Below are positions 26,437-39,259 of a stretch of 64,000 nucleotides of DNA, in pieces. The translations under genes and the position numbers were made by a program. The stretch lies in NCBI GenBank assembly GCA_036345935.2, contig JADWOT020000008.1:3203114-3267113 (forward strand), in the 5' to 3' direction. Under the pieces are notes generated by a model. The model was not told the DNA's origin. It saw only the letters and a list, made by a program, of their open reading frames with translations, and made no database searches. Each line of letters starts with the position of its first letter. Positions within the stretch are counted from its first letter, which is position 1. The DNA comes from Taenia hydatigena. Lineage: Eukaryota > Platyhelminthes > Cestoda > Cyclophyllidea > Taeniidae.

Positions 26437-26982
26437 ATGTCGTCGGTTTTAGGCAACAAATTAATTTATATAAGATCTTTATGGCCAAAACTACTTAAAT
26501 ATTGGTGAGCATAATAATAATACATAGGTTTTATGGCAAGTTCATCATTGCTACTAGCAACAACCGGAAGCAATTAGCATCTACACTTACGGAAAACGGC
26601 TTTAATATATCAACTTCACATTTTTATCTAGGCATTCACACAAAACTGGGGTCGAGCGTGAGGCCAAGGCTTTGATGATGGACGCAGAGGTTGCTGCATC
26701 TTCCGATGAAGCAGTAAGAAGATTTGACGAGAGAAACTTTTGCCTGCCCCAAAAGTTGGGCTATCGAATTTCGCTTTCTTTGCCCATGCATAGCCAAAAT
26801 TCATGAAAAGTCCAAACTAAGGGAGTGCTTTTGCTAACTATCGTTAAATTTTTATTATGTAGTGGCTTAACTTAATCCGTCAATCGGTCAGTTGGCAAGT
26901 CTAAGTGCTTCAAGCTCTGTGCCACCTCTAGGTGTTCCGTATAAGTGAAGTCCATTTGCCTCCACTGGCTGAGCAGTACTGA
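26437..26982 (+). CDS. small three-exon protein of unknown function (66 residues)
   Basis: Exons 26437-26504 (phase 2), 26632-26713 (phase 0) and 26932-26982 (stop TGA) give 201 nt, 66 residues. Each boundary has a GT donor and an AG acceptor, and phases agree at both junctions. The protein starts MSSVLGNKLIYIRSLW, continues HSHKTGVEREAKALMMDAEV and ends RISEVHLPPLAEQY. The first 25 residues are basic and amphipathic with no acids, which would fit a small mitochondrial protein such as a respiratory-complex accessory subunit. I do not recognise the family. The gene lies in the same orientation, 558 bp after the UPF0489 stop. It was found by splice-phase reasoning, not by a long open frame, so confidence is moderate. 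Confidence 0.5.
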
Positions 26983-28319
26983 CACTGGACTGTCATTCAA
27001 CTCATTTACGAGTGACGCACCAGTAGCTAAGCCTGTCAAGAAAAAGGTGGATTCCCTACATATGACGCAATCAAATGAAGCTGGTTGTTTAGGCCACTCG
27101 GCACTCCTTGTTAGTACTATGCACCTCGTCGGGAACGATCATCATCTGTAGGTCTCTATTAAATCCATTCACAAGGGAAACAAGGTAAAATTACGTCTGG
27201 TAGGCCAAACCGACGTCAAGTGATGTGAGGACACCAGGAAGGCCACCCAGAGACTAACTCATAATTGCCACTTAAATCCAAGTAATCAAGTCCTTGCTTA
27301 TTATTGTGGCTCATTGCATTAAGGTGTGCCTAGAACCCCACAAATATTCGTCTTCATCTGCCCCACTTTCTCCTATTTGTCAAGGAGCACATTGCATTGG
27401 TGGAATCGAATCAATCGAGTCTCCAGCTGGGCGTTTTTCACAAGCCTCGGAAAAAATGGACCTGTTTTGTTTTAGGTAACTCTGAACCTAGCGAGAGGAG
27501 AAGTAACACCACCGCAACTCCTAATACATATTTTGGCAAAAGAAAATCGAATAACCCGGACAATTGAGTGAATAAATGGTAGCGACGCGGAAGGGATAGT
27601 TAGAAACAGCAAATGACCCACATTTCTCCAGTGAAATTCAACTCCGGGAAATGCTTCTACCTCTGGTTCCACTCGGAACGGATTAGAATTCTCGTGATGC
27701 TTAACGGTTGCCATGGGCGAAGCAGAGTAGTAGATGTCAGGACACTCAAGCCTTCAATACTTCCAGGAGGTACCCATCTCTTGTAGACGGCTCAGGAATT
27801 GCGGGAATGCGAAGATACGCCTGGCCCAACTTATGCGAAAGCTTGTACTTGTCGCCTTTGTTGACCAGTAATGACTAGATTGATAGCCCTAGAGAGAGTT
27901 GATTCTTGAGGAGAATTTTTCCTCAAAAACGTTGAAGTCCTCTCCTAACATGCATAACGATTAAAGTACTGCATAAGGCGTATTATTTGCACATTTTTGT
28001 TTGGGACCTCTAAACAAACCAAAGCCTTTACTTGTTGGCTAAAAGTCATTATTTGTGCCCAATTTGTACAGATTTTAAGTTGCGATCAAGGGGCAGAGCT
28101 TCAACTTTCTATTAAATACTAGTGCCCCATGTAAGGAAGCTGATTAAATGCCGTATTCATGAGCCACAAACTCCTCCTAAGTAAGCCCTCATGTTAGTCG
28201 GCAGCAGTAGATCATGAAACATCCATTTTTACACAATCCGTGCTCCATATTTTTCAACCTTTAAGGTTGTGAATACTTTAATTCATCCACCGGATTTTCC
28301 ACTCATTCGTAAGCATACT
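26983..28319. other. intergenic, no identifiable gene
   Basis: Only short open frames (for example 27472-27714 minus), without family resemblance or supporting splice sites. Confidence 0.4.
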
Positions 28320-29064
28320 TGTAGAGTGCCAAGGCTCCTCTGAAGGCAAAAGAAGGCATAGACAGGGGGAATGGAGCTGCCGACACGGCCCGGAGGTCAG
28401 CCCACGCGGCTAGAAAAGTGTCGCCACCCAAGTGACCGAGACCGAGACCAAAACCGGCAGCCTAAACAAACAAAGTATTGCATTGCCCCTTTCTTCTTCC
28501 GAGCGGCGTTCCCAACGCTTCTTCCGGCGTTAGCCATCACAACGTAATCAGTGCTGCAAGAACCATCCACCAGCTAACCGTGCCAGTTGCCAACATTCGA
28601 TGCAACTGAGGCGATGCTTGGCACCAATGGCAGTGATCCCTCTTGGCAGGTCGGCTGGACCTGGTTTTCCATCCAGTTTGGAAACTAAATTTAGAGTGAG
28701 AGGGTTTGCCGACCATCAGTATGTCCGTAGGGAGAAGTTAGCACACCTGTCCCCTTGAGCAAGTATATTGGGGGGTAATCTCTGGAAAGAGACCTTTCCG
28801 GACGGTCCACGGCTAGTGTTGCTTCAGTTGTTAATAGCTTTCCTGCCGAAGGGGCACGCCGTTCTCAGCCCTTCTGTTGTGAGATGTCAGAGATTCTCCC
28901 AAATGTGGTACAGACACTTCTTTTGCACAGTTGCAATGTGCCACAGGCGGTAGAGATGGAAGTAGAAAGCCTGTCAAGTTGGATCCGCTTTCCGTTGCCA
29001 CCAATGTAGCGACGCGGAAGGAGTTGCTGGCATAGCCCAAAGGCCAGCCCATGCAGCTTAGAAG
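28320..29064 (-). mobile_element. TRIM-like element, diverged subfamily, truncated left LTR
   Basis: Minus orientation. Right LTR 28320-28482 has an internal gap. The polypurine tract complement follows from 28483 (TTGCCCCTTTCTTCTTC). The internal part runs to 29004 and matches the 22951-23479 copy more closely than the main family. The left LTR is reduced to a remnant at 29005-29064. Confidence 0.75.
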
Positions 29065-29537
29065 CTCAAAGTATTTTAATGAATGAATTGCCATCTCATC
29101 ACCCACCTTAAAAAGGTGGAAGATTTTTATTGAATTTTTACCCAACTGATACAATTTGGCTTTTAAAAGAAATGGAGTTTGGTGATCAACTCCAACTCGA
29201 TAAGAGAAATTTAACTATTTTTGTTGGCCTCTTTTGGTGGGAACTTCAAGTTTCTTCTTTTTTTTTGAAAAACTATTTACATTACCTTTTTAGCATAATT
29301 ATTGCTTTTCTAATGCACACGATAAGAAAAGGTTGCCATTTGTAGGAGTTTCATCCACCCACCCATGCATCCGAGATGGAACTGTTCGTCCGCCATCCGA
29401 TTTGTCCGATTATAACCTGAATTGGGCGGCCAAGGTCGCCGTGCCACTGGTGTGTTCGGATGCGTGCGTGTGCGAAGACGCGCCAAGTGATGATGGCACA
29501 GAGCCGTGTTGCGTGTGTGTTTGATGCTTTGGCACGC
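29065..29537. other. spacer before the purine satellite
   Basis: No recognisable coding or repeat structure. Confidence 0.4.
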
Positions 29538-30168
29538 AGAAGGAAGGAAGGAAGGGAAGGGAAGGGAAGGGAAGGGAAGGGAAGGAAGGAAGGAAGGAAG
29601 GAAGGAAGGAAGGAAGGAAGGAAGGAAGGAAGGAAGGAAGGAAGGAAGGAAGGAAGGAAGGAAAGGAAGGAAGGAAGGAAGGAGGAAGGACGGAAGGGAA
29701 GGGAAGGGAAGGGAAGGGAAGGGAAGGGAAGGGAAGGAAGGAGAAGGAAGGAAGGAAGGAAGGAAGGAAGGAAGGAAGGAAGGAAAGGAAGGAAGGAAGG
29801 AAGGAAGGAAGGGACGGGAAGGGAAGGAAGGGAAGGGAAGGGAAGGAAGGAAGGAAGGAAGGAAGGGACGGGAAGGGAAGGGAAGGGAAGGGAAGGGAAG
29901 GAAGGAAGGAAGGAAGGAAGGAAGGAAGGAAAGGAAGGAAGGAGGAAGGAGGAAGGAAGGAAGGAAGGAGAAGGAAGGAAGGAAGGGAAGGGACGGGAAG
30001 GGAAGGGACGGGAAGGGAAGGGAAGGGAAGGGAAGGGAAGGGAAGGAAGGAAGGAAGGAAGGAAGGAAGGAAGGAAGGAAGGAAGGAAGGAAGGAAGGAA
30101 GGAAGGAAGGAAGGAAGGAAGGAAGGAAGGAAGGAAGGAAGGAAGGAAGGAAGGAAGGAAGGGAGAAG
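29538..30168 (+). repeat. polypurine GGAA/GGGAA satellite
   Basis: About 630 bp of almost pure purine on the plus strand, made of GGAA runs interrupted by blocks of GGGAA (near 29549-29583, 29695-29737, 29812-29848, 29867-29899 and 29985-30042). Rare GGACGG interruptions are shared between blocks. Open frames of up to 319 codons across it, encoding PSFL or KEGR repeats, are artefacts of the repeat. Confidence 0.97.
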
Positions 30169-30202
30169 TAGGTGGAGAATGGGGAATTAGATAGACATAC
30201 AA

Positions 30203-30223
30203 TGTGTGTGTGTGTGTGTGTGT
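30203..30223. repeat. (TG)n microsatellite
   Basis: About ten TG units, 35 bp after the purine satellite. Confidence 0.95.
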
Positions 30224-33116
30224 AAGCATGCGACTCGTGGATAAATACGCTAACTACAAAGTAAACCACAGACTACTACCTCTCTCCTACATCACTATGC
30301 TACTTAAAGCGGTGAAGATGGTTTAAATAAGATTAAGGTGGCCACTGGGCTGCAGTAATCAGCCGATGCAACTGAGCACAGGCCTTCCTAATTCGTCAGT
30401 GGATCGCACATGCCTCACCTTCTTAGTATCGGAGTCACCTCTAAGGACAGTAGAAAGGACGCAATCTAGAAGTGGCCGTTTACCAACAAGCAGAAGTGTC
30501 GAAAACCGGCGGTATGCACAAAATAAACATTGATGAGACCAGCCCTCCAGGCACTCTGAGGATATTTAACAAAATCCACCCTCATTTCCAAGTGGCTTTA
30601 TGCATCTTCACAGTTAACCTGGGTTTTGCATTGCTTGACGTCTTCAACTGCTTTCGAGGGGGGACTGGAAGCAGACCATCCAGTTCCAAGTGTGGAGATC
30701 TGCGAATGTTGGCAGGGGAGGCTCATCGAGTCTCTCCAAGAAGGGAAAAAACATGTTGTTGTTAGACCCGAATGCAATTGCGATTGTAAAGAGGAGAATG
30801 GCCCTAATGCCCCAATTAAAACTTATTCGCTTTACAGTTAAGTGATGTTACATCAGCCACACGATTTAATCCAAATGCTGAAAGCATGAAGCTTTTATAT
30901 CCGCCCTCTCTATACAATCTTTTAGACCTGCTAAAGATTGCAAGAAGTTACTTGATTGCTACATTTTGTTGGAGCGGCAAAGATGCGCATTTTAGTTCGA
31001 ACTTTCACCATATATTTCTACTCCCTGATTCCAGAGAATCAATCCGAATTACTTTACTACACAACCTATTAATCAACACCTCCTGTAGGTTCAAAGAACG
31101 AAGTTTTCTTCCGGCATTTAAGCGTGAATATTTTGGTTTCGAAATAAAGAGTATTTAACTAGGAGTAAATTAACGGCCACGTGACCACAAAAGTGTTTTT
31201 GTTTTTTTCCTTCGTGGTAATCAAGAGACCGGACTAAGGCTCCAGTAAAAAAAATGAGGGAAACATTTCACTGCTGCTACTACTGGCATTTGCAAACGTG
31301 AGTAAGAAATCACATAAAATAGCAAATTCCTTTATTGTTGACAAGTTAGCAGGCAGTCAAGGAGGAGAATTTTAGAGGCGAAGTAAGCACCTCTTTACTT
31401 ACTGACTGCGTCAAGTGCCACCGTCTACGGTTCTCGAGAAAGCAGAAACATCTATGTTTATTAAACTAGTGACAGCATTTGTTACGCTGACGACAAGCAA
31501 GATACACAACCAGCCAATCAAAAGCCAAGATCAATCCACGTCATGTCGGCGTCACGACTTCTTTCTGCTTGTAGTTTTTTAGCAACCTGAAGTCCATAAA
31601 GGTTCTAGTCTTAATCTACCACTCTGATTCTAAAATGTTTAGGTAAATAATCCATGAGAGAGACGGAGATTAGAGCACTTCCCCGCGCTTTTGTAGCTTA
31701 ATTCAAATTTGCGTGCGTGGATTCGGCAAAGCCACCAATCAACCAATCGGACGTCGGAGTAGCATTTTCGTAACCTTTAACTCAACTTATTATAAGATGT
31801 AACTAAGGTAACACCTTGAAACTCATCAGCGTAGTCATTTGATCAGCCGGAGGGCCGGTTGAAGGCAACAACAGCAAAAACAACCCACCAGCCCCTGAAA
31901 ATCCATTGTCGACATCGCCAGTAGAGTACGCAACACACGACAGTTCCTGCAAACCCTGATCTACCTAAGCTGGCTGGGTACACCAAACGGGAATGCATCG
32001 GAAATCGGACGTTTGTACTAGTGACTAGTCGGAGATCACAAATCGCATTGCCGACCGTCTGATTGGGAAAACTAGCACATCCCAACAGGAACATCAATTA
32101 AGCGACAAAACTACTAGCGGAAACGGTCGTGGCAGGGCCAGAACCCACCCTGCTGACGGCAAAAGCAGAAATGAAAAAGAACACAGAAAAAAGCATTCGA
32201 ATATTTTTATACCAGATGAAATGTCAAGTCATTAGAATGGGTTGACAATGCACTTGTGAGATTTAAGAGTCTCAGCACAGCTGAAAAAAAATAAGAAAAT
32301 GAGGCTAAAAAAAGACAAGAGAGGGGGAACACTGTAGGAGAGATAGAGGAGCAATAGAAACGCCAAGACGGCGATCGCTCCGTGAAGTTTTCTTGCCTCG
32401 CCAACCCAATGGTGGGATATATGCACAAGGAAGTGAGAGAGGAAGACAAAGCGGAAAGGGGAGCGTCGAGTATGGGAAGGAGAGAACAGGGGAGAGACTG
32501 ATCAATGAGTAAGTGCTCGTGGAAAGAATGAGAAAAAGGACTACCAAAACATACAAAACCGTTCTCACCTAGTGTGCGCGTTTGACTGTGTGCAAAGACT
32601 TAAATGCGAGACGTCAAGACGGTGATTGTCGTGTTTGCTTGTTTTTCGTGTGAATCTGTGCGTGCGTATACGCGCGTGCGAGAGACGTTACACATTACAA
32701 TAAGATTCCTCGCATTCATTCTTTTCCCCATGAGAACAAAAGGCAAAATAGGGAAAAGGGACGGTGAGGTTAATGCAGTGTAACCCAGTTGGAGGAAGAG
32801 GAAGAAAGCAAGGCAAATTTCGCAATATATCGCTCTCCCGAATGACAAGCAGCTGCAGTGTCGACAGGGGTGTGGATTCAAATGATGTCGGACCCAAAAT
32901 AAGGCAGAAAAGTGGGGAGACATGCAAATGAGTGCACATGCATTTCAAGGCGAACGTATTGTCCCAATTCGAGTCACATCGCACACCCACACACAGACTA
33001 GGGGAAAGAAGACAGAGGAAGGGAGGATTGAGTAGAATGGGAGAGCAAGAAACGCACACACGCGCACGTAAGAAGGCGTAGAGAATACGAGGAAATGTCG
33101 GATCATTGGTAGGAAT
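30224..33116. other. intergenic; probably includes the 3' UTR of Rho1 (minus)
   Basis: No gene recognised. The 32200-33116 part is rich in purines on the plus strand and carries CA-rich stretches (around 32980-33065). It lies directly downstream of the Rho1 stop, so part may be its 3' UTR. The open frame 30472-30765 is unrecognised and unsupported. Confidence 0.35.
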
Positions 33117-34185
<1,069 letters not shown>

Positions 34186-34507
34186 TTACAGGCAAAGAAT
34201 CTACAAGACCTGGCAGTCCCAAATTAGCCGCCCACTCAGGAATGGCCGTGTGAGAAAACAAACATGATGTGTTAGTAAATTCAGCATTGGGATACAACAA
34301 ATAAGAATACATTGAAATTTTAGTTGTCAACTGCCAAAATTATTTTTTATGCATTACTTAGCATTTGTGTTTTCTTAAACTAAGATACAGTTGCATTATT
34401 GCGCTTCTAGTAACATTCAAATTACATGTTGTATGTTTTAATAAAACACGGCTTCTGAACACTTTTAATTTAATAAGTACAATACATATATATTATTAAA
34501 TGTGCTC
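34186..34507. promoter_or_regulatory. upstream region of Rho1
   Basis: About 320 bp between the Rho1 start codon and the end of a retroelement LTR. AT-rich, with no coding signal. It presumably contains part of the 5' leader or promoter, inferred from position only. Confidence 0.3.
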
Positions 34508-36167
34508 TGTAGGCAAGATAAGAGGGCATAATTTAAAACCCGGTCGTGGAGAGACGTAGTTGCTACTCAGGGAGACGTTCCTGTGGAGGGTTCCTTCTCT
34601 CTCTTCTGGTCACCCCTGTTAGTAGAAGTCTGCTTATGCTTTGACACCTTTAATATAGAGGGTGATACTTACACAGCTAGGCAAGATGTGGGGGTTCAGG
34701 CCGGGGAAATGTCACGCTCCAGCAAGTCCCCAAGCTGCTCTGCCACGTGGTTCAAATTGTTTTCCCGCCTCTGGCCTACAAAGCACATTTAAAGAACATA
34801 AGTATTACATAGTCCCCTCGTCTTTTGAGCGCCGTCCCCGGCGCTACCCCTATTGATTCGCTTTGGCTAAACCATCGGGTGGTTTGCCTTCTTCTACGAT
34901 TAAATAGGCTTCTACCTCGTAGCCGACCGGCGGAGCACCTCTGTAAGGTCGGATCTTATTGTGATGGCCGGTTATGGGGTAAGTACGGAGTTCTGCATTC
35001 CGGACGAGGTGGTTCGCAGGAGACAGGACATTTACAACGCAGAAGGTATCTTTACTCCAAGGGTGGTAAAATTTGCGATGTGTCCCAGGTGGGGGAATCG
35101 ACGATATATTTGGGCGAGATCTCCTTCGTGGTAGGCATTGAGTCGGCTGTGCTTGTCGCAGTATTCCTTTTGTCTGGTATGAGACATTTGAAGGTGTCGA
35201 CGGGCAAGATTAAACGTCTTTCTTATCCCTTCTTTGAGACGTAGCACGCACTCCGGGGCGTCGTCGGTAGCCACTTCTTTACGCGGGAGGAATACGTCGG
35301 AGGGAACTCTAATTTCGTGGCCTGTGAGCATCTTGAACGGAGAGATACGGGTTGATGCATAGACTGTAGCCCTATAGGCAAGAAGAACACGTCCAAGGTT
35401 TAAATCCCAATATTCCGGTCGTGCCTCCTTCGTAAAAGCCTTTAGTAACCCTATCAGGGTTCGGTTAGTTCTTTCCACTTGTACATTGCCCTGAGGGTGA
35501 CCAGGTGTCGTGCGCGTCTTTGCAATTCCGAGGGACTTGCATAGTTCAGCAAAGAGTCGGCTTTCGAAATTAGAGCCTTGGTCGCTATGGACTGATTCAG
35601 GCACTCCGTGCTGACAGATCCAACGATTGAAAAAGGTCAACGCGACTGTCTCGGCGTCTTGGGACCTCATGGTTCCGATTCGACCACTTTCGTGAAGTAG
35701 TCAGACATAACTAAGATACATCGGTTTCCCCTCTTGGTAAAGGGTAGGGGCTCCATGATGTAGATACCCACTCGTTCGCCCGGAAATCCCGTAAGCATAG
35801 GCTGCAGGGGTGCCACTGCTGTAGAATGAGGGTTCTTGAACCTGCGGCAAGTAATGCAGGTTCGGCAGAAGTCGTGCACGTCTGGGGAGAGGGAGGGCCA
35901 CCAGTATCGTTTCATCGAGGCCTCCACCATCTTTTTCTCACCTACGTGGCCCAATTGTTCGTGCAGCTCTTGAAGGGCCTTACGTATCAGAGAACCTGGG
36001 ACAACCAGGCGCTTGGAGGACGTGGTGTCTTCTTGGTACCACAAGACTTCATCTTCCAGGGAGAGTTTGGACCACTTCTGCCATATCTGCTTGGCTGTCT
36101 TGCTGGATGATTTCATCTCTTCCGCAGTGGGCTTGGACGAGGATGCCAGAAACCTGTCGTATACCAA
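34508..36167 (-). mobile_element. decayed Ty3/gypsy-type LTR retrotransposon, 5' truncated
   Basis: In minus orientation: integrase remnants (36167-35032), about 200 bp of downstream internal sequence, a polypurine tract (complement at 34812-34826), then a putative right LTR 34809-34508 that starts TGTAATACTTATG and ends GCCTACA (302 bp). No left LTR, gag, protease, reverse transcriptase or RNase H is seen upstream of 36167, so the element is 5' truncated. LTR ends are inferred from TG...CA and the adjacent purine tract, because no second copy is present. Confidence 0.8.
35032..36167 (-). pseudogene. gypsy-type integrase remnant, frameshifted
   Basis: Two overlapping minus frames, 36167-35667 and 35670-35032. 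The first carries the HHCC zinc-binding region (HEQLGH ... CRTCITC) and the start of the catalytic core. The second carries the rest of the core (SDQGSNFESRLF, TTPGHPQGNVQVERTNRTL) and the following region. A frameshift separates them at about 35668. The position where the first catalytic Asp of the D,D-35-E triad is expected reads Tyr (GIYIMEPLP), so the enzyme would be inactive even without the frameshift. A second frame loss truncates the C-terminus after EGDLAQIYRRF. Confidence 0.85.
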
Positions 36168-36511
36168 GGACGTGTCGGGGTCTGTACTCTGGATTACCTC
36201 AGCTCAGCTACCGCATTACCCCCCTGTGCTTTTAATAACGATGTCTAGAATCATTAAACCTTCTCACAGCATGGGTGGAAGGAGGAAAGGGAAGAATCGT
36301 CTACGATGTTATTTCAAGCAGTTTACTAAGCAAATGAAAATTGTTTTGATTAATCTATACAAAATTGATATGCATCTATTTGCATATCACACTTAATTTT
36401 CAAGCATCTTGCGTGATTGATGCTTATGTCCTGTTTCCCTCATAAAATCAAGTGCAGATACGGTGCCAGGACAAAATACGTTTATCACTCACAAATGCGC
36501 CGAGTCACCAA
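36168..36511. other. spacer between retroelement fragments
   Basis: No recognisable feature; contains the truncation point of the gypsy element. Confidence 0.4.
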
Positions 36512-36646
36512 TGCAATACTTTGTTTGTTTAAAGTGCCAGTTTCGGTCAGGGTCGCAGAGGTGGTCAAACTGCCTCCGCCCCATAGGCTGCCCTCCTGGC
36601 CATGCCAGGAGCTCATCTCCTTCTGTCCGTTGAATATACATATATA
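36512..36646 (+). mobile_element. TRIM-family LTR fragment
   Basis: Begins TGCAATACTTTGTTTG and follows the LTR consensus for about 135 bp. It is cut off in the TATATA tract where the next element's LTR starts. Confidence 0.8.
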
Positions 36647-37541
36647 TGTATAATACTTTGTTTGTTTGAACTATCGGTTTTGGTCAGGGTCACAGAGGTG
36701 GCCATATTGTCCTAGCTGCGTAGGCTGGTCTCCGGGCCATGCCAGCAGCCTGTTTCCCTCTGTCCTTTGAATATATACATTCTACCCTGGCTTTCTGCCT
36801 TCTTTTGCCTTCGAGGAAGCCTCGAGACGGAAAGCGGAAAGCAGACCCGACTCTATAGGGTTTTTATCCCGGTCTCTACCGTCTGCGGCAAGTTGCAGCG
36901 GTGCGAAAGAAGTGCATGTGCTACGGATGGGCCACGAACCACGTCCACCTCCGGCATCTACCCCTTCTCCGTGTTCTACAAGAAAGCTATCAACAACTGA
37001 AGCGACACTAACCATGGGCCACCTGGAACGTTTTGTTCCGGAGATTACGGCTAAGATTCTTGCTTAAGGAGATCGGCATGCTAACGCACCCCCCATTACG
37101 GACATACTGGTGGTCGACAGAACCACTTATTGTGAACTTCTGTTCCCAAGCCAGGCGAAACTACAAGTCTAGTCGAACTGCTAAGAGGGATGACTGACGT
37201 TGGTGTCAAGCATCGCCTCAATCTCGTCGAATGTCGGCGACTGGCATGGTTATCTCGTGGGTGCTTGTTGCAGCACTGAGTATGCTGTGATGGCTGACGT
37301 AGGAGGTGTACGAAGGGGCGCGTCGTGGACGACGCTCGAAAGAGGAGAGGAGCTATGTAATGCTTTGTTCGTTTGGGCTGCCGTTTTCGGTCAGGGTGAC
37401 AGAGGTGGCCAAATTGCCCCAGCTGCGTAGGTTAGCCTCCGGGCCATGTCAGCAGCCTATTTCCCTCTGTCCGTTGAATATATATGCTCTATCCTAGCAT
37501 TCTGTCTTCCTTTGCCTTCGAGGGAGCCGCGAGGCGCTACA
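36647..37541 (+). mobile_element. TRIM-like element with unlike left and right LTRs
   Basis: Left LTR from 36647. Its junction with the internal part (about 36830) has lost roughly 13 bp, including CTACA and the primer-like site. The internal part runs to 37355 with a polypurine tract (CGAAAGAGGAGAGG). Right LTR 37356-37541, exactly 186 bp, starts TGTAATGCTTTG and ends GCGCTACA. The right LTR is of the type seen at the right end of the 43.9, 53.0 and 62.5 kb copies. No target duplication, because the left flank is another LTR. Confidence 0.88.
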
Positions 37542-39259
37542 GTCAAGGCATTTGTGGGACCGCATTCGTATGCTCAAACAAACACTTTCGCTAAATAACC
37601 GGTTCAAGTGTTATACGATCATTCTCACCTCTCGTTTGCGCCCTAACTTTTCACAGTCAGTCTGCTACCTCAGTTATCACATTTTCATTTCTTTACGGAA
37701 AACCCCCACGAGTCTGTAGCGACAACCAATAAAATAACGTGCAAATAGAAATTGAGTTTACAGGAATTTCACTAATGTCTTTTTAAATTATTCACTATGT
37801 CTACTTTTTTTCTGTTTTTAGCTGCACCAAATGAAGATGGAGTGGGCAGGGCATCTCTTGCGCACATCGCTAGTCTAACGGACACTGGGCTCAACACTCG
37901 GGTGAATTTTTAGGCGATGCAAAGCGATGGTACCGTCGGAGCAAAAAAAATACGGTAGAAGTCTGAAAAAGCAAATGCGGAAAGGCACAATGATTGTCAT
38001 CTCTCTTGCACTTTTCCTTAAATGGAATCCGAAGAGAGAAGAAATGCGCACAGATTTGCTGAATAGAAGCTACCAAATGAAGGCGTCAAGAACAGATTTT
38101 CTTGAATGGTGTCGCGAATATTCTTTACTTGGAAGTGATACGCTAGAAGCAGCTGAGAATCGAGTAAATAATGCTGTTAGTAATTTTAATTTACAGTATC
38201 TTTGCTAAAATCTGTTGGAAATCGTTGTCTCGATGATTCGTCGAATACTTCAACGGCTAGAATGCAACGGTGCTGTTTTGATCAGGTTGCCAGTTGAAAC
38301 CTTTTTTGTCTCCAGCTCCTGGTATTAGGTAATATCGTAGCTTGAGGAAGACATATAGAAATCTCCTGAGAAGATGCTGAAGGGTCTGCAACTTAAGAGA
38401 GGAAATAGAAACACCTCAAATAATGTTGCTTAATGTGGCCAAGGCCTCGTAGAACGACATGCAATGGTGGTAATGTGTTCACTGAAGTAAAGCAATGACT
38501 GATAAAACACACAGTAGTGAGAAATTCTCATGAGGATTCGTCCCTTGCAAAAACAGGAAGCTTAAATTGGACACAAGTAAACTAAAGCATATATTTTGTC
38601 TCGAGGTTTACTAAATTAGCAAAAGATTAGGCGAATCAAAGCGGACGAATTACCAAGTAGGATGTGAGGACACCAATCCAAAAAGAAAGTTGTTAATTTG
38701 AACATATTGTGTTTTAATGAAGCGTAGGTTCTGCATCACCCCAGTTGGGGGCATTAAATGCCCATGTGGAGTCAGTCCCACTCCATTAAATGGTGGAAGG
38801 CTTTCACTTGCTGCAAGTCATGCCCACCGAGATCTGTCCACCTGACATGGTTCACCTCGAAGGTGCGCAAGAACACCTTCTTCATGCAAAACAGTAGGGA
38901 CGAGTGGGTTGGTGAGAAGTTGAGACAACGTAAGACCTTGCACCTGCTTGCTGAAAACCCTTCGTCGTACTTCAGCATGGATCGGATGCCTCATCTTCAG
39001 GCGTCCTATCATTGCTATCGCTTTTACATGATCTGAACAGCAAGCAAACAAAAGCCCAACCGCAACATGGACTACCGGAGCAGGCTGTTTGTTTCGTATG
39101 ACAAAACTCTTCGACGTTTATTTAACTTTTACAGCGAACCCACACAAATATGTCTAGCTGGCATAAACATCTGGTGATTGTTCGTGTCTAAATCTTGTCA
39201 TGGGAGCCTTTTTCGCAGATGCAAAATTAGTCTATTTCAAGTGCAATTTTAGTGGTTAC
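37542..39259. other. intergenic, no identifiable gene
   Basis: An open frame at 37927-38208 (93 residues, basic) is unrecognised. A segment near 38739-38810 resembles one near 45290-45355 (CCCCAGTTGGGGGCATTAAA-type), perhaps a minor dispersed repeat. Confidence 0.35.

Noticed and set aside
29310..30269. Long open frames (up to 319 codons, PSFLPSFL or KEGRKEGR repeats) on both strands.
   Set aside because: They only reflect the stop-free purine satellite; two overlapping frames per strand are open at once.
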